NCBI RefSeq assembly: GCF_018223745.1
Contig: NZ_CP073653.1
Coordinates: forward strand, 983,001 to 1,047,000
Length of the DNA stretch: 64,000 nt
From: Clostridium beijerinckii
GTDB lineage: Bacteria; Bacillota; Clostridia; Clostridiales; Clostridiaceae
Reading direction: 5' to 3'
The notes under the pieces were generated by a model. It saw nothing but the letters and a program-made list of their open reading frames with translations, did no database searches and was not told the DNA's origin. This document shows, in pieces, positions 27,945 to 36,710 of this stretch. The position numbers and the translations under genes were made by a program. How positions within the stretch are numbered: position 1 is the stretch's first letter; each line of letters opens with the position of its first letter.

Positions 27945-28620
27945 TTGCGAGAAATGCTTAGATACGGGGTGGATTCTTATTTCACAAGAAAATAGGCAGC
28001 CATTAGCCTTAGCATGTGAATGTAGGAAAATAGAAAAGATTAAAAGTGAATGGAAGTATTCGGGAATTAATGTTGAGCAAAGCAAACTTACTTTTACTAA
28101 TTTTGAAATTTGGAATAAGGCTTCACAAAGAGCAAAGGAAACTGCTATAGCTTATTATCAGGAATTCCATGAAATTAAAGATAGTAGAAAGAATAGCATT
28201 TTATTTTGTGGGCAAGTTGGCAGCGGTAAAAGCCACTGCAGTATTGCGCTTGCATTAAATTTCTTGAAGCAAAGAATTAAAGTGGTGTACATGCCTTATC
28301 GTGATGTAATCACAAAGATAAAACAAAATATGATTGATCAAGAATACTATAGCAGAGTTATTTCAAAGTATCAATTATGTGAGGTATTGCTTATTGATGA
28401 CCTATTCAAAGGAAAAATTAACGACAGTGATATTAACATAATTTTTGAGATTATCAACTATAGATATTTGAATTTTTTGCCTATCATAGTGAGCAGTGAA
28501 TTTTCCATTGATAGACTTCTTGCCTTTGATGAAGGGGTAGGGTCACGTATATATGAGATGTCAAAAGATTATGTCGTAGAAATTGAGAAAGATGTCAAGA
28601 ATAACTACAGGCTTAAATAA
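27820..28620 (+). CDS. DnaC-like helicase-loader ATPase
   Basis: The AAA+ domain has Walker A FCGQVGSGKSHCSIAL and Walker B VLLIDDLFKG. A zinc-ribbon-like N-terminus (CEKCLDTGWILIS..ACECRK) is typical of phage/Firmicute DnaC-DnaI proteins. The length is 266 residues. The start at 27820 is supported by GGAGG at 27806-27810, 9 nt upstream. This places the first ~41 codons inside the preceding gene in another frame. Its job is to load the replicative helicase at the element's origin. Confidence 0.87.
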   Translation: MGLEALERITQQIKMNSQDSSQRNLENLQKSRERERKQTSYNCEKCLDTGWILISQENRQPLALACECRKIEKIKSEWKYSGINVEQSKLTFTNFEIWNKASQRAKETAIAYYQEFHEIKDSRKNSILFCGQVGSGKSHCSIALALNFLKQRIKVVYMPYRDVITKIKQNMIDQEYYSRVISKYQLCEVLLIDDLFKGKINDSDINIIFEIINYRYLNFLPIIVSSEFSIDRLLAFDEGVGSRIYEMSKDYVVEIEKDVKNNYRLK

Positions 28621-28694
28621 GGTAATGCTTTTAAGTAAAGGAATTATGCATTTTAATAAATCAAAAATAAGAGTATGAGAGGGAGTAATTTTAA

Positions 28695-28937
28695 ATGAAA
28701 GAATCAGGAATAGTAAGAAAAGTTGATCCACTTGGAAGGATTGTAATACCAAAAGAAATAAGAAGGGTTTTAGGAATTAATGACGGAGATTCTTTGGAAA
28801 TAATTAAGGTTAATAATGATGTAGTTGTTAGGAAATATAGTAAAGGATGCATTTTTTGCGGAAGTAGTGATGATATCTTAGAATTTAGAGATGTAGTAGT
28901 TTGTAATAAATGTAAAAAAGATTTGGGACAAGAATAA
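28695..28937 (+). CDS. AbrB/SpoVT-family regulator with zinc-ribbon tail
   Basis: The N-terminal ~50 residues are an AbrB swapped-hairpin DNA-binding domain (GIVRKVDPLGRIVIPKEIRR, LGINDGDSLEIIKVNNDVVV). The C-terminus has two CxxC pairs (CIFCGSS and CNKCKK), the usual tail of clostridial AbrB homologues. AGGGAG lies upstream. It probably regulates transition-state or element genes. Confidence 0.88.
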   Translation: MKESGIVRKVDPLGRIVIPKEIRRVLGINDGDSLEIIKVNNDVVVRKYSKGCIFCGSSDDILEFRDVVVCNKCKKDLGQE

Positions 28938-28988
28938 AAGAGAATGCATTATCAAGAAGTATATAAAATCTAAGAGGAGATTAGCAAA

Positions 28989-29741
28989 ATGAGAGGTTTG
29001 AGAATTTTCAAAGATGAAAGATTTGGGGAAATAAGATGGGTGAAGATTAATAATAAAGATTATGCTGTTGGAATTGATATAGCAAAAGCATTGGGATATA
29101 AGAAGCCTAACGATGCAATTTCAAGACATTGCAGGGGGTCCGTGAAACACGGAGTAGGGGTAGTTACTGGAAAGAGAAAAGATGGAACAGATATTATCCA
29201 GAATGTAGAAATGAATGTCATTCCTGAAGGTGATATTTTTCGCCTAGCTGCAAAATCTGAATTACCAGGTGCAGAGAAATTTGAAGCATGGATTTTTGAT
29301 GAGGTATTACCAAGTATACGAAAAACAGGAATGTATGCTACAGATGAATTATTGGATAATCCAGATTTACTGATTGCAGCAGCCACAAAATTAAAAGAAG
29401 AAAGAAAAGCTAGGATAGAAGCTGAAAAGAAATTAAAATCACTAGAACCAAAAGCACAATTCTATGATGATGTTGCAGGATCCAAGGATAGCATAGAAAT
29501 GGGACATGTTGCAAAAGTTCTTGGAATTAGAGGAATGGGACGAAATAGTCTATTTTCATTGTTAAGAGATAAAAAAGTATTAGATAAAAACAATATACCT
29601 TATCAGCAATTTGTAGATAGTGGGTATTTTAGAGTACTAGAGCAAAAGTACACAGTATCTAACGGTCAAACTAAAATCAATATAAAAACAATGGTATTTC
29701 AAAAAGGCATAGATTTTATATTGAGAAAGATTAGAGAATAA
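28989..29741 (+). CDS. Phage antirepressor (BRO-N and KilAC domains)
   Basis: The BRO-N domain (~residues 1-115) includes VKINNKDYAVGIDIAKALGY and the end KFEAWIFDEVLPSIRKTGMY. The KilAC/ANT domain follows from ~150 (AQFYDDVAGSKDSIEMGHVA, GRNSLFSLLRDKKVL). Such proteins inactivate phage repressors. Since the CI-like protein here lacks an autocleavage domain, this is the best candidate inducer. AGAGGAG precedes the ATG. Confidence 0.9.
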   Translation: MRGLRIFKDERFGEIRWVKINNKDYAVGIDIAKALGYKKPNDAISRHCRGSVKHGVGVVTGKRKDGTDIIQNVEMNVIPEGDIFRLAAKSELPGAEKFEAWIFDEVLPSIRKTGMYATDELLDNPDLLIAAATKLKEERKARIEAEKKLKSLEPKAQFYDDVAGSKDSIEMGHVAKVLGIRGMGRNSLFSLLRDKKVLDKNNIPYQQFVDSGYFRVLEQKYTVSNGQTKINIKTMVFQKGIDFILRKIRE

Positions 29742-29773
29742 TAAATTAAATATTTCTAATTAGATATAGAAAC

Positions 29774-29816
29774 AAAAATGGAGATTTGTCCCTACTCGGA
29801 CAAACCTCCATTTTCA
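29774..29816. terminator. Bidirectional terminator
   Basis: AAAATGGAG.TTTGTCC pairs with GGACAAACCTCCATTTT around CTACTC, with A-run and T-run on either side. It separates the plus-strand antirepressor from the convergent DUF2922 gene. Confidence 0.85.
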
Positions 29817-29824
29817 ATTAAAAG

Positions 29825-30043
29825 CTAAGCTACTTCATATTTAGTAACTTGTCTTTGAGTTAATTGAGCACCAGATTTTTTAACTAAAGCACCAGAGTTA
29901 GTCATGAAAATATTCTTAGCGATAATTGTATCCATAAGAGTATTTACTTCAGCTTTAGTGAGAGCAGCTTTAACGCCTGAAACACTTAAAGTGCTTTTTT
30001 CACCAGCATCAGTTAAAAAAATCATTGATAAAGTATATTCCAT
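29825..30043 (-). CDS. DUF2922 family protein
   Basis: The 72-residue product (LSMIFLTDAGEKSTLSVSGV, AEVNTLMDTIIAKNIFMTNS) fits the DUF2922 family, which in Firmicutes is typically encoded beside a DUF1659 gene. Function is unknown. TGGAGGTAA precedes the start on the minus strand. It is probably cotranscribed with the DUF1659 gene 43 nt upstream. Confidence 0.8.
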   Translation of the reverse strand: MEYTLSMIFLTDAGEKSTLSVSGVKAALTKAEVNTLMDTIIAKNIFMTNSGALVKKSGAQLTQRQVTKYEVA

Positions 30044-30086
30044 TTAATTTACCTCCAATCTTTAAAATTTACCTAAGTAATCTACC

Positions 30087-30311
30087 TTAAGCATTAATTA
30101 AGCTAGAAGATTCAGTTATAAATGAATCTCTAGTGCTAGCATCAAGAACTAGCTTGATAGCTTCAGCAACTTCATAAACATTTTGAGCATCAGCGTTGAT
30201 CCTAACATTTGAAAAAGATTTCTTGGAATAAATTGGGTCTCCAGCTTTATCAGTACCTTTTTGAACTTCAATGCTAAGTGTAGCTGAGTTCATAACTTTA
30301 GTTACAGCCAT
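30087..30311 (-). CDS. DUF1659 family protein
   Basis: The 74-residue product (SATLSIEVQKGTDKAGDPIY, FSNVRINADAQNVYEVAEAI) fits DUF1659. The DUF1659-DUF2922 pair is often accompanied by a YvrJ gene; in this window YvrJ is 23 kb away. AAAGGAGGG precedes the start. A CATATATCCTTTATG motif shared with the YvrJ, sigma-factor and amidase regions lies just upstream. Confidence 0.8.
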   Translation of the reverse strand: MAVTKVMNSATLSIEVQKGTDKAGDPIYSKKSFSNVRINADAQNVYEVAEAIKLVLDASTRDSFITESSSLINA

Positions 30312-30336
30312 GTTTTTCCCTCCTTTAATTTGTTTT

Positions 30337-30351
30337 CATAAAGGATATATG
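30337..30351 (-). promoter_or_regulatory. Shared CATATATC-type motif before the DUF1659 gene
   Basis: Read on the minus strand the site is CATATATCCTTTATG, ending 26 nt before the DUF1659 start. Similar sites lie at 53298-53312, 53946-53962, 55201-55216 and 55223-55239. I propose a promoter or operator common to these genes. Confidence 0.45.
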
Positions 30352-30446
30352 TACAAATATTCGCTATTACATAAATAGATGAAAATTATTTGTTTCTATA
30401 ATTAACAAAAGAACTGAAATAGACTAAATGTATTGAAAGGCTCAAT

Positions 30447-31009
30447 ATGAAAAATGAATGTATTATTGAAGGACAAATTAGCATATTTGATTTGCCTGCT
30501 ATAGAGGTTGTAAAATCAAAGGAAATAATTATTAAAGCGGAAAATAAAGAAATAGGTAAGTTTGATAATATCATCAAATTATATTCAAGCAACTGCAGTA
30601 GAATAGTAAAAACTCTTAGTGGAGCATTGCTAGTTGGATTGGATGATAAAACTATGTATTTTAATGCATGTGGCATATAAATGAGTTTGATTTACCTAAA
30701 GATTTTGGAATTATGCCTGAAGAAGAAATACTTGTTGTGAATATTGATAAGGAAATGAATGAAATACAAAAGCAAAAGTTAGAAGCTCTTAAGCGTAGGC
30801 AATATATCAAAAGAAAAGGTGATGCTAATTTAATAATACTAGGAGAAAAAATTATAATGATAAATCCTAAAGGATGGGTATTGGAATATGACCAAAAGCC
30901 AAGATATCATTCAAACGAAATCTTTAATACAGAATTTAATTCTGAAATCCGAGATATAGGTGATAGTAAAAGAGAAGTAGCACTTAAGATGATTGATGTA
31001 GGTTTTTAA
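30447..31009 (+). pseudogene. Hypothetical gene split by a frameshift
   Basis: Two frames overlap by 13 nt: 30447-30680 (77 residues, MKNECIIEGQISIFDLPAIE...) and 30668-31009 (113 residues). The second has no ribosome binding site and its sequence continues the first smoothly, from FNACGI to NEFDLPKDFG, if the two extra bases TA at about 30675-30678 are removed. The simplest reading is one ~188-residue protein broken by a TA insertion. A programmed shift is possible, but no slippery heptamer is visible. I do not recognise the family; GQISIFDL openings occur in clostridial phage proteins. Confidence 0.6.
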
Positions 31010-31372
31010 GTTAATTATTAAATGGAAATCAAACACCAGGGTGTGAAAGCAATAGGAAAAGTGGTTAGGATATGCATTAATGGAGAAACTTTAAATGTAA
31101 AATGGGATGGAAAATAAACAGCTTTTTATTATAAGAATGTAAGAAAGGTAAAATATTGATAATATATATAAATAAAGGTATAATATTTTAAACAGAAATT
31201 TACAAAATAATCCTTGAAAATTTCTGCTTTTTATTTGAACTTAGCTTTGATTATGATATGAAAATATAATTGTAGACAATTATTTAAAGGTAGTTATTGT
31301 CACAATTTTTTAAAAAGTTAGTTTGTACAGAAAATAGGAAGAAATATGTTTGTTTATAAGGAAGGTAATATA
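31010..31372. other. Gene-poor spacer with a terminator-like hairpin
   Basis: A 31-codon open frame at 31022-31117 (GVKAIGKVVRICINGETLNV) lacks a ribosome binding site and looks like a remnant. A stem formed by CAGAAATTT (about 31193) and AAATTTCTG (about 31222), followed by CTTTTTATTTG, resembles an intrinsic terminator. The rest is AT-rich and unassigned. Confidence 0.45.
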
Positions 31373-32116
31373 ATGACAAAGGATTTGGAGAAGTTAGGAA
31401 AGTACGAGTTGGAGGAAAGGGTTCAAATATTAAAAGCATCTTTGATTGATGGAATATCAGGAGCACAGATGCATGAAGGAATGGGGTATAAACTTTCAAG
31501 AATCGCGAATGGTTATAATTTTTATGGAAGGTATACTGGTACATATTCACAAGATGCAACTGAAGAAGATATCAGAGCTTTTGTATATGCATACCCTGAT
31601 GGGATTGAAGATGAGTATCCGACATTTGATGATTTTCTTAAAAATAGAGTTAGTAGAACTAAGTATGAAGAAAACTATGGTGGTATGAGAAAGGGAAACA
31701 TAACTGGGAGTAATAATCTAGAATCAAATTTCAGTACTGATTTCAATGGTAATATACAAGATAACTCTAAGAAGTACATTATTGGTTCTGTGATAGCTAT
31801 TGTGGTAATTTTTGCAATTTATAAAGTAATTTCATGGATTGGTGATGTGATTTTTGGAATTGGACTAGCTTCAGCAGATGGGATATATATTGGAATAGTT
31901 GTTGCATTTTTAATAGCATCTATCGTAATGTGGATATACAAGAAATCACATGGAATGGGGGTGTTTAAAAGAATTATTATGGTAATAGGATTATATTTCG
32001 CTGCATGTTCATTTGCGGGTATTTATGAACTTTTAGCATTACATAGTTTTGAGTGGACAGTGATTATATATGGGTTGATTGCGTATTTTGCAATTAGAAA
32101 AACAATTTTTGAATAA
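31373..32116 (+). CDS. Membrane protein of unknown function
   Basis: The 247-residue product has a soluble N-terminal ~130 residues (KYELEERVQILKASLIDGIS, DATEEDIRAFVYAYPDGIED). Four predicted membrane helices follow in the C-terminal half (IIGSVIAIVVIFAIYKVISW, IYIGIVVAFLIASIVMWIYK, MVIGLYFAACSFAGIYELLA, TVIIYGLIAYFAIRKTI). The ATG at 31373 has AAGGAAGG upstream; an earlier ATG at 31346 does not. No family is recognised. Confidence 0.6.
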   Translation: MTKDLEKLGKYELEERVQILKASLIDGISGAQMHEGMGYKLSRIANGYNFYGRYTGTYSQDATEEDIRAFVYAYPDGIEDEYPTFDDFLKNRVSRTKYEENYGGMRKGNITGSNNLESNFSTDFNGNIQDNSKKYIIGSVIAIVVIFAIYKVISWIGDVIFGIGLASADGIYIGIVVAFLIASIVMWIYKKSHGMGVFKRIIMVIGLYFAACSFAGIYELLALHSFEWTVIIYGLIAYFAIRKTIFE

Positions 32117-32214
32117 CAAGTAGTAATTGGTGTTTTCAAATATGTATATGATAAAAGAAAATAACATAATATATAATTTTTGAGACTGGGAAATTATTAG
32201 TGTGGGGGAAAATA

Positions 32215-33360
32215 ATGAGTAAAGACAATATTGATTCAAATTTTAAAGGAAACAGATTTAATCTACTTTTGATAGTGATTGCCTTAAAAGATCATAGTAC
32301 TAGTGAACGACCTATTTCTGCTGGAGAAATAGCTAATTACATATATAATGACTGCAAAAAAATAATTGATAGGGGATCAGTGGATAGAATATTAGACGAA
32401 GTTTGTGCAGAATGTTTAATAGATGATGAAAGCAATGAGGTAAGATATGGGGCTGCTAAGTATTTAGGATTTAGTGTACATAGGTGCTATAAGAAGTATG
32501 AAAGGTATAAAGAAGTTTTATCATATGAAGATTTTCCTAATGGCGTAAATAAGTATTATTATATTGAAAATATTTTAAATCCAAGTGAAATAAAAATGTT
32601 AGCTGATGCTATTGAAATATATAGCTATATTACAGTCAAGGAAACCGAAAAGATTATAAATAAATTAAACAAATTGCAAGCTAAAAAATATAGTATAAAT
32701 TATTTGGATTATAGAGGGACAGCAGTCAAAAGAGAGAGTCTTAATGCTAAAAATGCTATAAACATATTTGAAGCCATATCAAAATTTAGAAGTATAATCG
32801 AAAAAAAGGAAAAAGCTGAGATTATATATGGAACATATAATGAAAAGAAAGAATTAGTTCAAAGAAAAGGATATCCTCAGGTTATTTCACCATATCATCT
32901 TATGTGGTCAAATGGATATTATTATTTAATTGCAAAGAGTAGTAAACACGAGGAATTAGTCAACTATAGAGTTGATAGATTCATTGATGTTAAAGAAATT
33001 CCAGGAAGTAAAATAGAATTATTAAAGGATGATGAACATAAGTTTACTAATACAAATGGGAGTTTTTCTTCAACAAAATATCGTGAACAACACGCTGTTA
33101 TGTACTCGGGAAAAATAGAACATATTATTTTAGAATGTAAAAACTATATGGTTAATACATTAATAGATAGTTTTGGGGGTGATATTAAAATTCAAGAAAT
33201 TGATGGAGAATGGATAAGAGTAAGTTTTAAATCTTCAGTAGATGGAGTAGTGTTATGGGCTACTCAATATTGTACTGATTGTAGAGCTATTGAACCACCA
33301 ATATTAGTATCTAAGGTTAAAGAGAGATTGAAAAAAGGACTAGAAAATTATATTGATTGA
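32215..33360 (+). CDS. WYL-domain transcriptional regulator
   Basis: The 381-residue protein has an N-terminal winged HTH (RFNLLLIVIALKDHSTSERP, GSVDRILDEVCAE). A WYL domain follows (QVISPYHLMWSNGYYYLIAK, VNYRVDRFIDVKEI) and then a C-terminal WCX region. WYL proteins bind ligands or nucleic acid and often regulate defence islands, which fits the neighbouring GmrSD-type gene. GTGGGGGA precedes the ATG at 32215; an in-frame GTG at 32200 is the alternative. Confidence 0.85.
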   Translation: MSKDNIDSNFKGNRFNLLLIVIALKDHSTSERPISAGEIANYIYNDCKKIIDRGSVDRILDEVCAECLIDDESNEVRYGAAKYLGFSVHRCYKKYERYKEVLSYEDFPNGVNKYYYIENILNPSEIKMLADAIEIYSYITVKETEKIINKLNKLQAKKYSINYLDYRGTAVKRESLNAKNAINIFEAISKFRSIIEKKEKAEIIYGTYNEKKELVQRKGYPQVISPYHLMWSNGYYYLIAKSSKHEELVNYRVDRFIDVKEIPGSKIELLKDDEHKFTNTNGSFSSTKYREQHAVMYSGKIEHIILECKNYMVNTLIDSFGGDIKIQEIDGEWIRVSFKSSVDGVVLWATQYCTDCRAIEPPILVSKVKERLKKGLENYID

Positions 33361-33483
33361 GCATAGGAACTAAAAATAATTGAATATGAAATCATAAAAA
33401 TAAATAAAAAACTATAATGATGAATTTTTGCATAGTTTGTACATATATAATTTGATTGTGATTAAGTAAAAAGGAGTATATAC

Positions 33484-33531
33484 ATGAAATATAATATTAA
33501 TTTGTTATATGTAGAATGTTGGAAGTTATAG
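33484..33531 (+). CDS. Possible 15-residue leader peptide
   Basis: A short frame (MKYNINLLYVECWKL) starts 8-9 nt after AAGGAG. Its stop TAG overlaps the AGGAGGAG ribosome binding site of the next gene. Translating ribosomes would stop on that site, so coupling or attenuation is plausible, but the frame is very short. Confidence 0.3.
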   Translation: MKYNINLLYVECWKL

Positions 33532-33542
33532 GAGGAGAAAAA

Positions 33543-34163
33543 ATGACAGGAAAGACGCATGTATCTGTAGCAATGGCATCTACATTATTACTTACTCAAC
33601 CACAATCGATAAAAGAATTAGTATTGTGTTTGGGAGTTACTTCTGTAGGAGCTGTTATTAGTGATATTGATGTAAGTACATCAGAATCACATGAAGCTAT
33701 AGATAAAATACTTGGTATTATTTTAATAGCTGCAATTGCATTAGGATTTGCAGAATATAAGTGGCATGTAGGAATTATTGAATCATTTAAAAATAATAGT
33801 AATATTATAAGGCTTGTAGCAGGAATAGCAGTAGTTTTAGGTATTTGTATTTTTGGAAAAAATCAACCACATCGTTCATTTATGCATTCAGCTTTAGCAG
33901 TAGCACTGCTTAGTGTAGCTACTTATACTATATTACCTGATGCAGTTCCATATATGATTATTTCAATGTCTTCACATATTTTAATAGATACCTTTAATAA
34001 AAAGAAGGTACATATTTTTTACCCATTGCCAGGAGGGGTAGGTCTTAATTTATGTCACGCAGAAGGCTTTGTAAATAATACGATTTTTAAAGTAGCAAGC
34101 CTTTTAACAATAGTAAATTTAATATATTTTACTGGAAAAATAGGAATTAGATTTTTAGGATAA
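33543..34163 (+). CDS. YdjM-like membrane-bound metal-dependent hydrolase
   Basis: This is a 206-residue integral-membrane protein of the DUF457/YdjM family. The histidines sit in TGKTHVSVAMASTLLL, QPHRSFMHSALAVALL and SMSSHILIDTFNKKKVHIFY. The acidic DIDVST follows the first helix. The family is annotated as metal-dependent hydrolases with LexA links in Escherichia coli; the substrate is not known. The ATG at 33543 follows GGAGGAG and is preferred over an upstream in-frame ATG at 33516. Confidence 0.82.
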   Translation: MTGKTHVSVAMASTLLLTQPQSIKELVLCLGVTSVGAVISDIDVSTSESHEAIDKILGIILIAAIALGFAEYKWHVGIIESFKNNSNIIRLVAGIAVVLGICIFGKNQPHRSFMHSALAVALLSVATYTILPDAVPYMIISMSSHILIDTFNKKKVHIFYPLPGGVGLNLCHAEGFVNNTIFKVASLLTIVNLIYFTGKIGIRFLG

Positions 34164-34262
34164 AAATTATATGATGCATTTTTGCGGAGTAGTTATAAGT
34201 ATAATTTAATCATAGTTTAAGTTACAAAATATAATACACAAAAAGACGGGAGATTATTCAAT

Positions 34263-36671
34263 ATGAAGGCACAAAGCCAAACAATAAAGGAAATATTAGA
34301 GCAATACTTAACTATTTCTATTCCACTATATCAAAGACCATATTGTTGGACTAGCAGTGAGGTAGAAGTCTTACTAGAGGATATTCAAAATATTGTTAAC
34401 AAGAAAAAACTAAATGATGAAACTATTCAACATTTTATAGGTTCCTTTGTAATTGAACAGTCATCAGCAAATAATAAGAATTATTTAATTGATGGTCAGC
34501 AAAGAACTACTACAATATTTTTGATTTTGCTCGCAATAAGCAAGCTAGATAGTGAAAACAATACAAATATAAAACAAATATTGAATAGGTATAAATTAGA
34601 ACTTTCAGAAGAAGATAGTGGATGCTATAGAAAATGCTTAAACAGGGATAAATTAACAGGAAAAGAAAATAATCTAATAATGCAATATTTCTTTATTGAA
34701 AAATATTTAGACGATCAAGATATTAGCTTATGGATTGATGCGGTGTTAAATCAGTTATATGCAGTAAATATTTTAGTGGAAAATGGAGAGAATGTCTTTG
34801 AAATATTTGAGAGCTTAAATTCTAAAGGAAAAGCTCTTGAACCATTTGATTTAATTAGAAATTTTCTTGTAATGCAGTTTAAGGATGGTGAAGAGAATTT
34901 TTATAAGGATTATATAAAACCATTAGAGACTCTGACAAAAGATGTTGCAAAAGTAAAAAGAGTTAATGGTAAAGAAAGAAGAGAAATTTCTAAGGAAAGT
35001 TATGTGAACGAATTTATACGTTGTTATTTAATGTTAGATGGTAAATATATTTCTAAAAAAGAAATTTATTCTGAGTTTAAAGAAAACTATGATAATTTTA
35101 CTGATTTTAATTCAGATAAAAGTAAAGTTCATCAGTTTTTACAAAACCTAAATGATTATAAAGTATTTTTTGATAATATAATTAACCCATCAAAAATAGA
35201 ACAATCAGGTTTAAGAGAACAGTTTGAAAGACTTGAAATGCTGGAGACTGAAACCTATTATCCTTTCGTATTATACTGTTATGATCAATTTGACCAAAGA
35301 GGATTTGATGACCTACTTTCTATTTTTATTCAAATTCTAAAACAGCTAGAGACTTTTATTGTTAGAACAATTATAGGAAATAGTTCAGCTAAAAAATCTT
35401 TGGATAAGCTATTCCCTATAATAGGACCTAAATTATTTAGCGCAAAAGATTGCGATTACTTAACAGAACTTCCCAATATATTAGTTGGAAACGTAACTAA
35501 GGAAAAAAGTGTTTATATTGAAGCTGATGAAAAATTTGCTGAGAAGATTCAGTACTTTGAATTTTATAAACCATCATCAAAATTTTGTTGTTTAGCATTA
35601 AACTTACTTGAAAATGATTTTGGGAATAGTGAGAAAGTATCAGCAGATTATCAACAGATTGAGCATATTATGCCACAAACATTCAATGAAGCTTGGAAAA
35701 ATTATATGGGTAATGAGTGGGAAGCTATCCATAATAAATATTTAAATACAATAGGTAACTTAACATATTTAGCACAAAAAGAAAACATTGAAAATTCTAA
35801 TGAGTTATTTAATGTAAAAAAGGTGAATTTGAGAAAAAGTAAATTCTCTCTCAACCAGTGGTTTAAAAATATAGATGAATGGAAAGAAGAACAAATTATA
35901 GTAAGAGGAGAAGACTTATCTTTGAGACTTGCTAAACAATGGCATGCTTTTGAAGGTGTGAAAGAAGAAAATTTACAGAAATCAAATCAAAATCGTGTAA
36001 CAGATAAAAAAATTGAATATTTCATATTAAATAATGAAAAAGTCAAGTTATCTGATACTAAAGGTTCAGCTATGATGGAAGTATTTTATAATTATCTATT
36101 TAATATAAACCCCAATTATATTCAAATTTTATTAGATAAACAACAAGATATAGTTAATTTAGGTGAAATTAAAACAAGTAAGTTTAGATCTAGAAGAGAA
36201 ATAATAATTAAAGATTATCCTAAAAAGATATTTGTAGGGGTGTCATCTTCCTTAGATCAAAAGTTAAGAGATATAGGAAAATCACTTGAATTATTAGATA
36301 TTCCGAGTGAGAAATTTTGGTTAATGACAGATGCTAATGAAAAACTTACGGTTAATGCACCAAGTAAAAGGGCAAAGAAAGAAGAGTTACTAGAAATATC
36401 TTATAAAGGAATAAAAATAGAAGCAAAAGATTGGGCCGATGCTTTTACTCAAATTATAACTATGATTCTTAAGGATAATTTTGATAAGCTAGATAGCATG
36501 CCAGAATTATTTACAAGGAAAACTGATCATGGATATAGAGCATTGAGAAAATGTAATATAAATGGACAAGATGTTTATATTACAACTCATTCAAGTACAG
36601 ATGAAAAGAGAAGACTTCTTAAAAAGCTTTGTAGGAAATTTGATATAGATGAAAACTTGGTGAAATTTTAA
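34263..36671 (+). CDS. GmrSD-type DUF262/DUF1524 nuclease with DUF5655 tail
   Basis: The N-terminal DUF262 (ParB/sulfiredoxin-like) domain carries SIPLYQRPYCW and LIDGQQRTTT (residues ~75-84). The DUF1524 HNH nuclease domain has QIEHIMPQTFNEAWKN (His468) and NTIGNLTYLAQKENIENSNE. A C-terminal DUF5655-like domain follows (~600-800). This is the architecture of type IV GmrSD restriction enzymes, which use NTP hydrolysis to cut modified phage DNA. With the WYL regulator upstream it forms a likely phage-defence unit. The length of 802 residues looks intact. Confidence 0.85.
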   Translation: MKAQSQTIKEILEQYLTISIPLYQRPYCWTSSEVEVLLEDIQNIVNKKKLNDETIQHFIGSFVIEQSSANNKNYLIDGQQRTTTIFLILLAISKLDSENNTNIKQILNRYKLELSEEDSGCYRKCLNRDKLTGKENNLIMQYFFIEKYLDDQDISLWIDAVLNQLYAVNILVENGENVFEIFESLNSKGKALEPFDLIRNFLVMQFKDGEENFYKDYIKPLETLTKDVAKVKRVNGKERREISKESYVNEFIRCYLMLDGKYISKKEIYSEFKENYDNFTDFNSDKSKVHQFLQNLNDYKVFFDNIINPSKIEQSGLREQFERLEMLETETYYPFVLYCYDQFDQRGFDDLLSIFIQILKQLETFIVRTIIGNSSAKKSLDKLFPIIGPKLFSAKDCDYLTELPNILVGNVTKEKSVYIEADEKFAEKIQYFEFYKPSSKFCCLALNLLENDFGNSEKVSADYQQIEHIMPQTFNEAWKNYMGNEWEAIHNKYLNTIGNLTYLAQKENIENSNELFNVKKVNLRKSKFSLNQWFKNIDEWKEEQIIVRGEDLSLRLAKQWHAFEGVKEENLQKSNQNRVTDKKIEYFILNNEKVKLSDTKGSAMMEVFYNYLFNINPNYIQILLDKQQDIVNLGEIKTSKFRSRREIIIKDYPKKIFVGVSSSLDQKLRDIGKSLELLDIPSEKFWLMTDANEKLTVNAPSKRAKKEELLEISYKGIKIEAKDWADAFTQIITMILKDNFDKLDSMPELFTRKTDHGYRALRKCNINGQDVYITTHSSTDEKRRLLKKLCRKFDIDENLVKF

Positions 36672-36710
36672 GATAAACTTTAAAAATATAAGAAAAAGAG
36701 GTATATAAGA

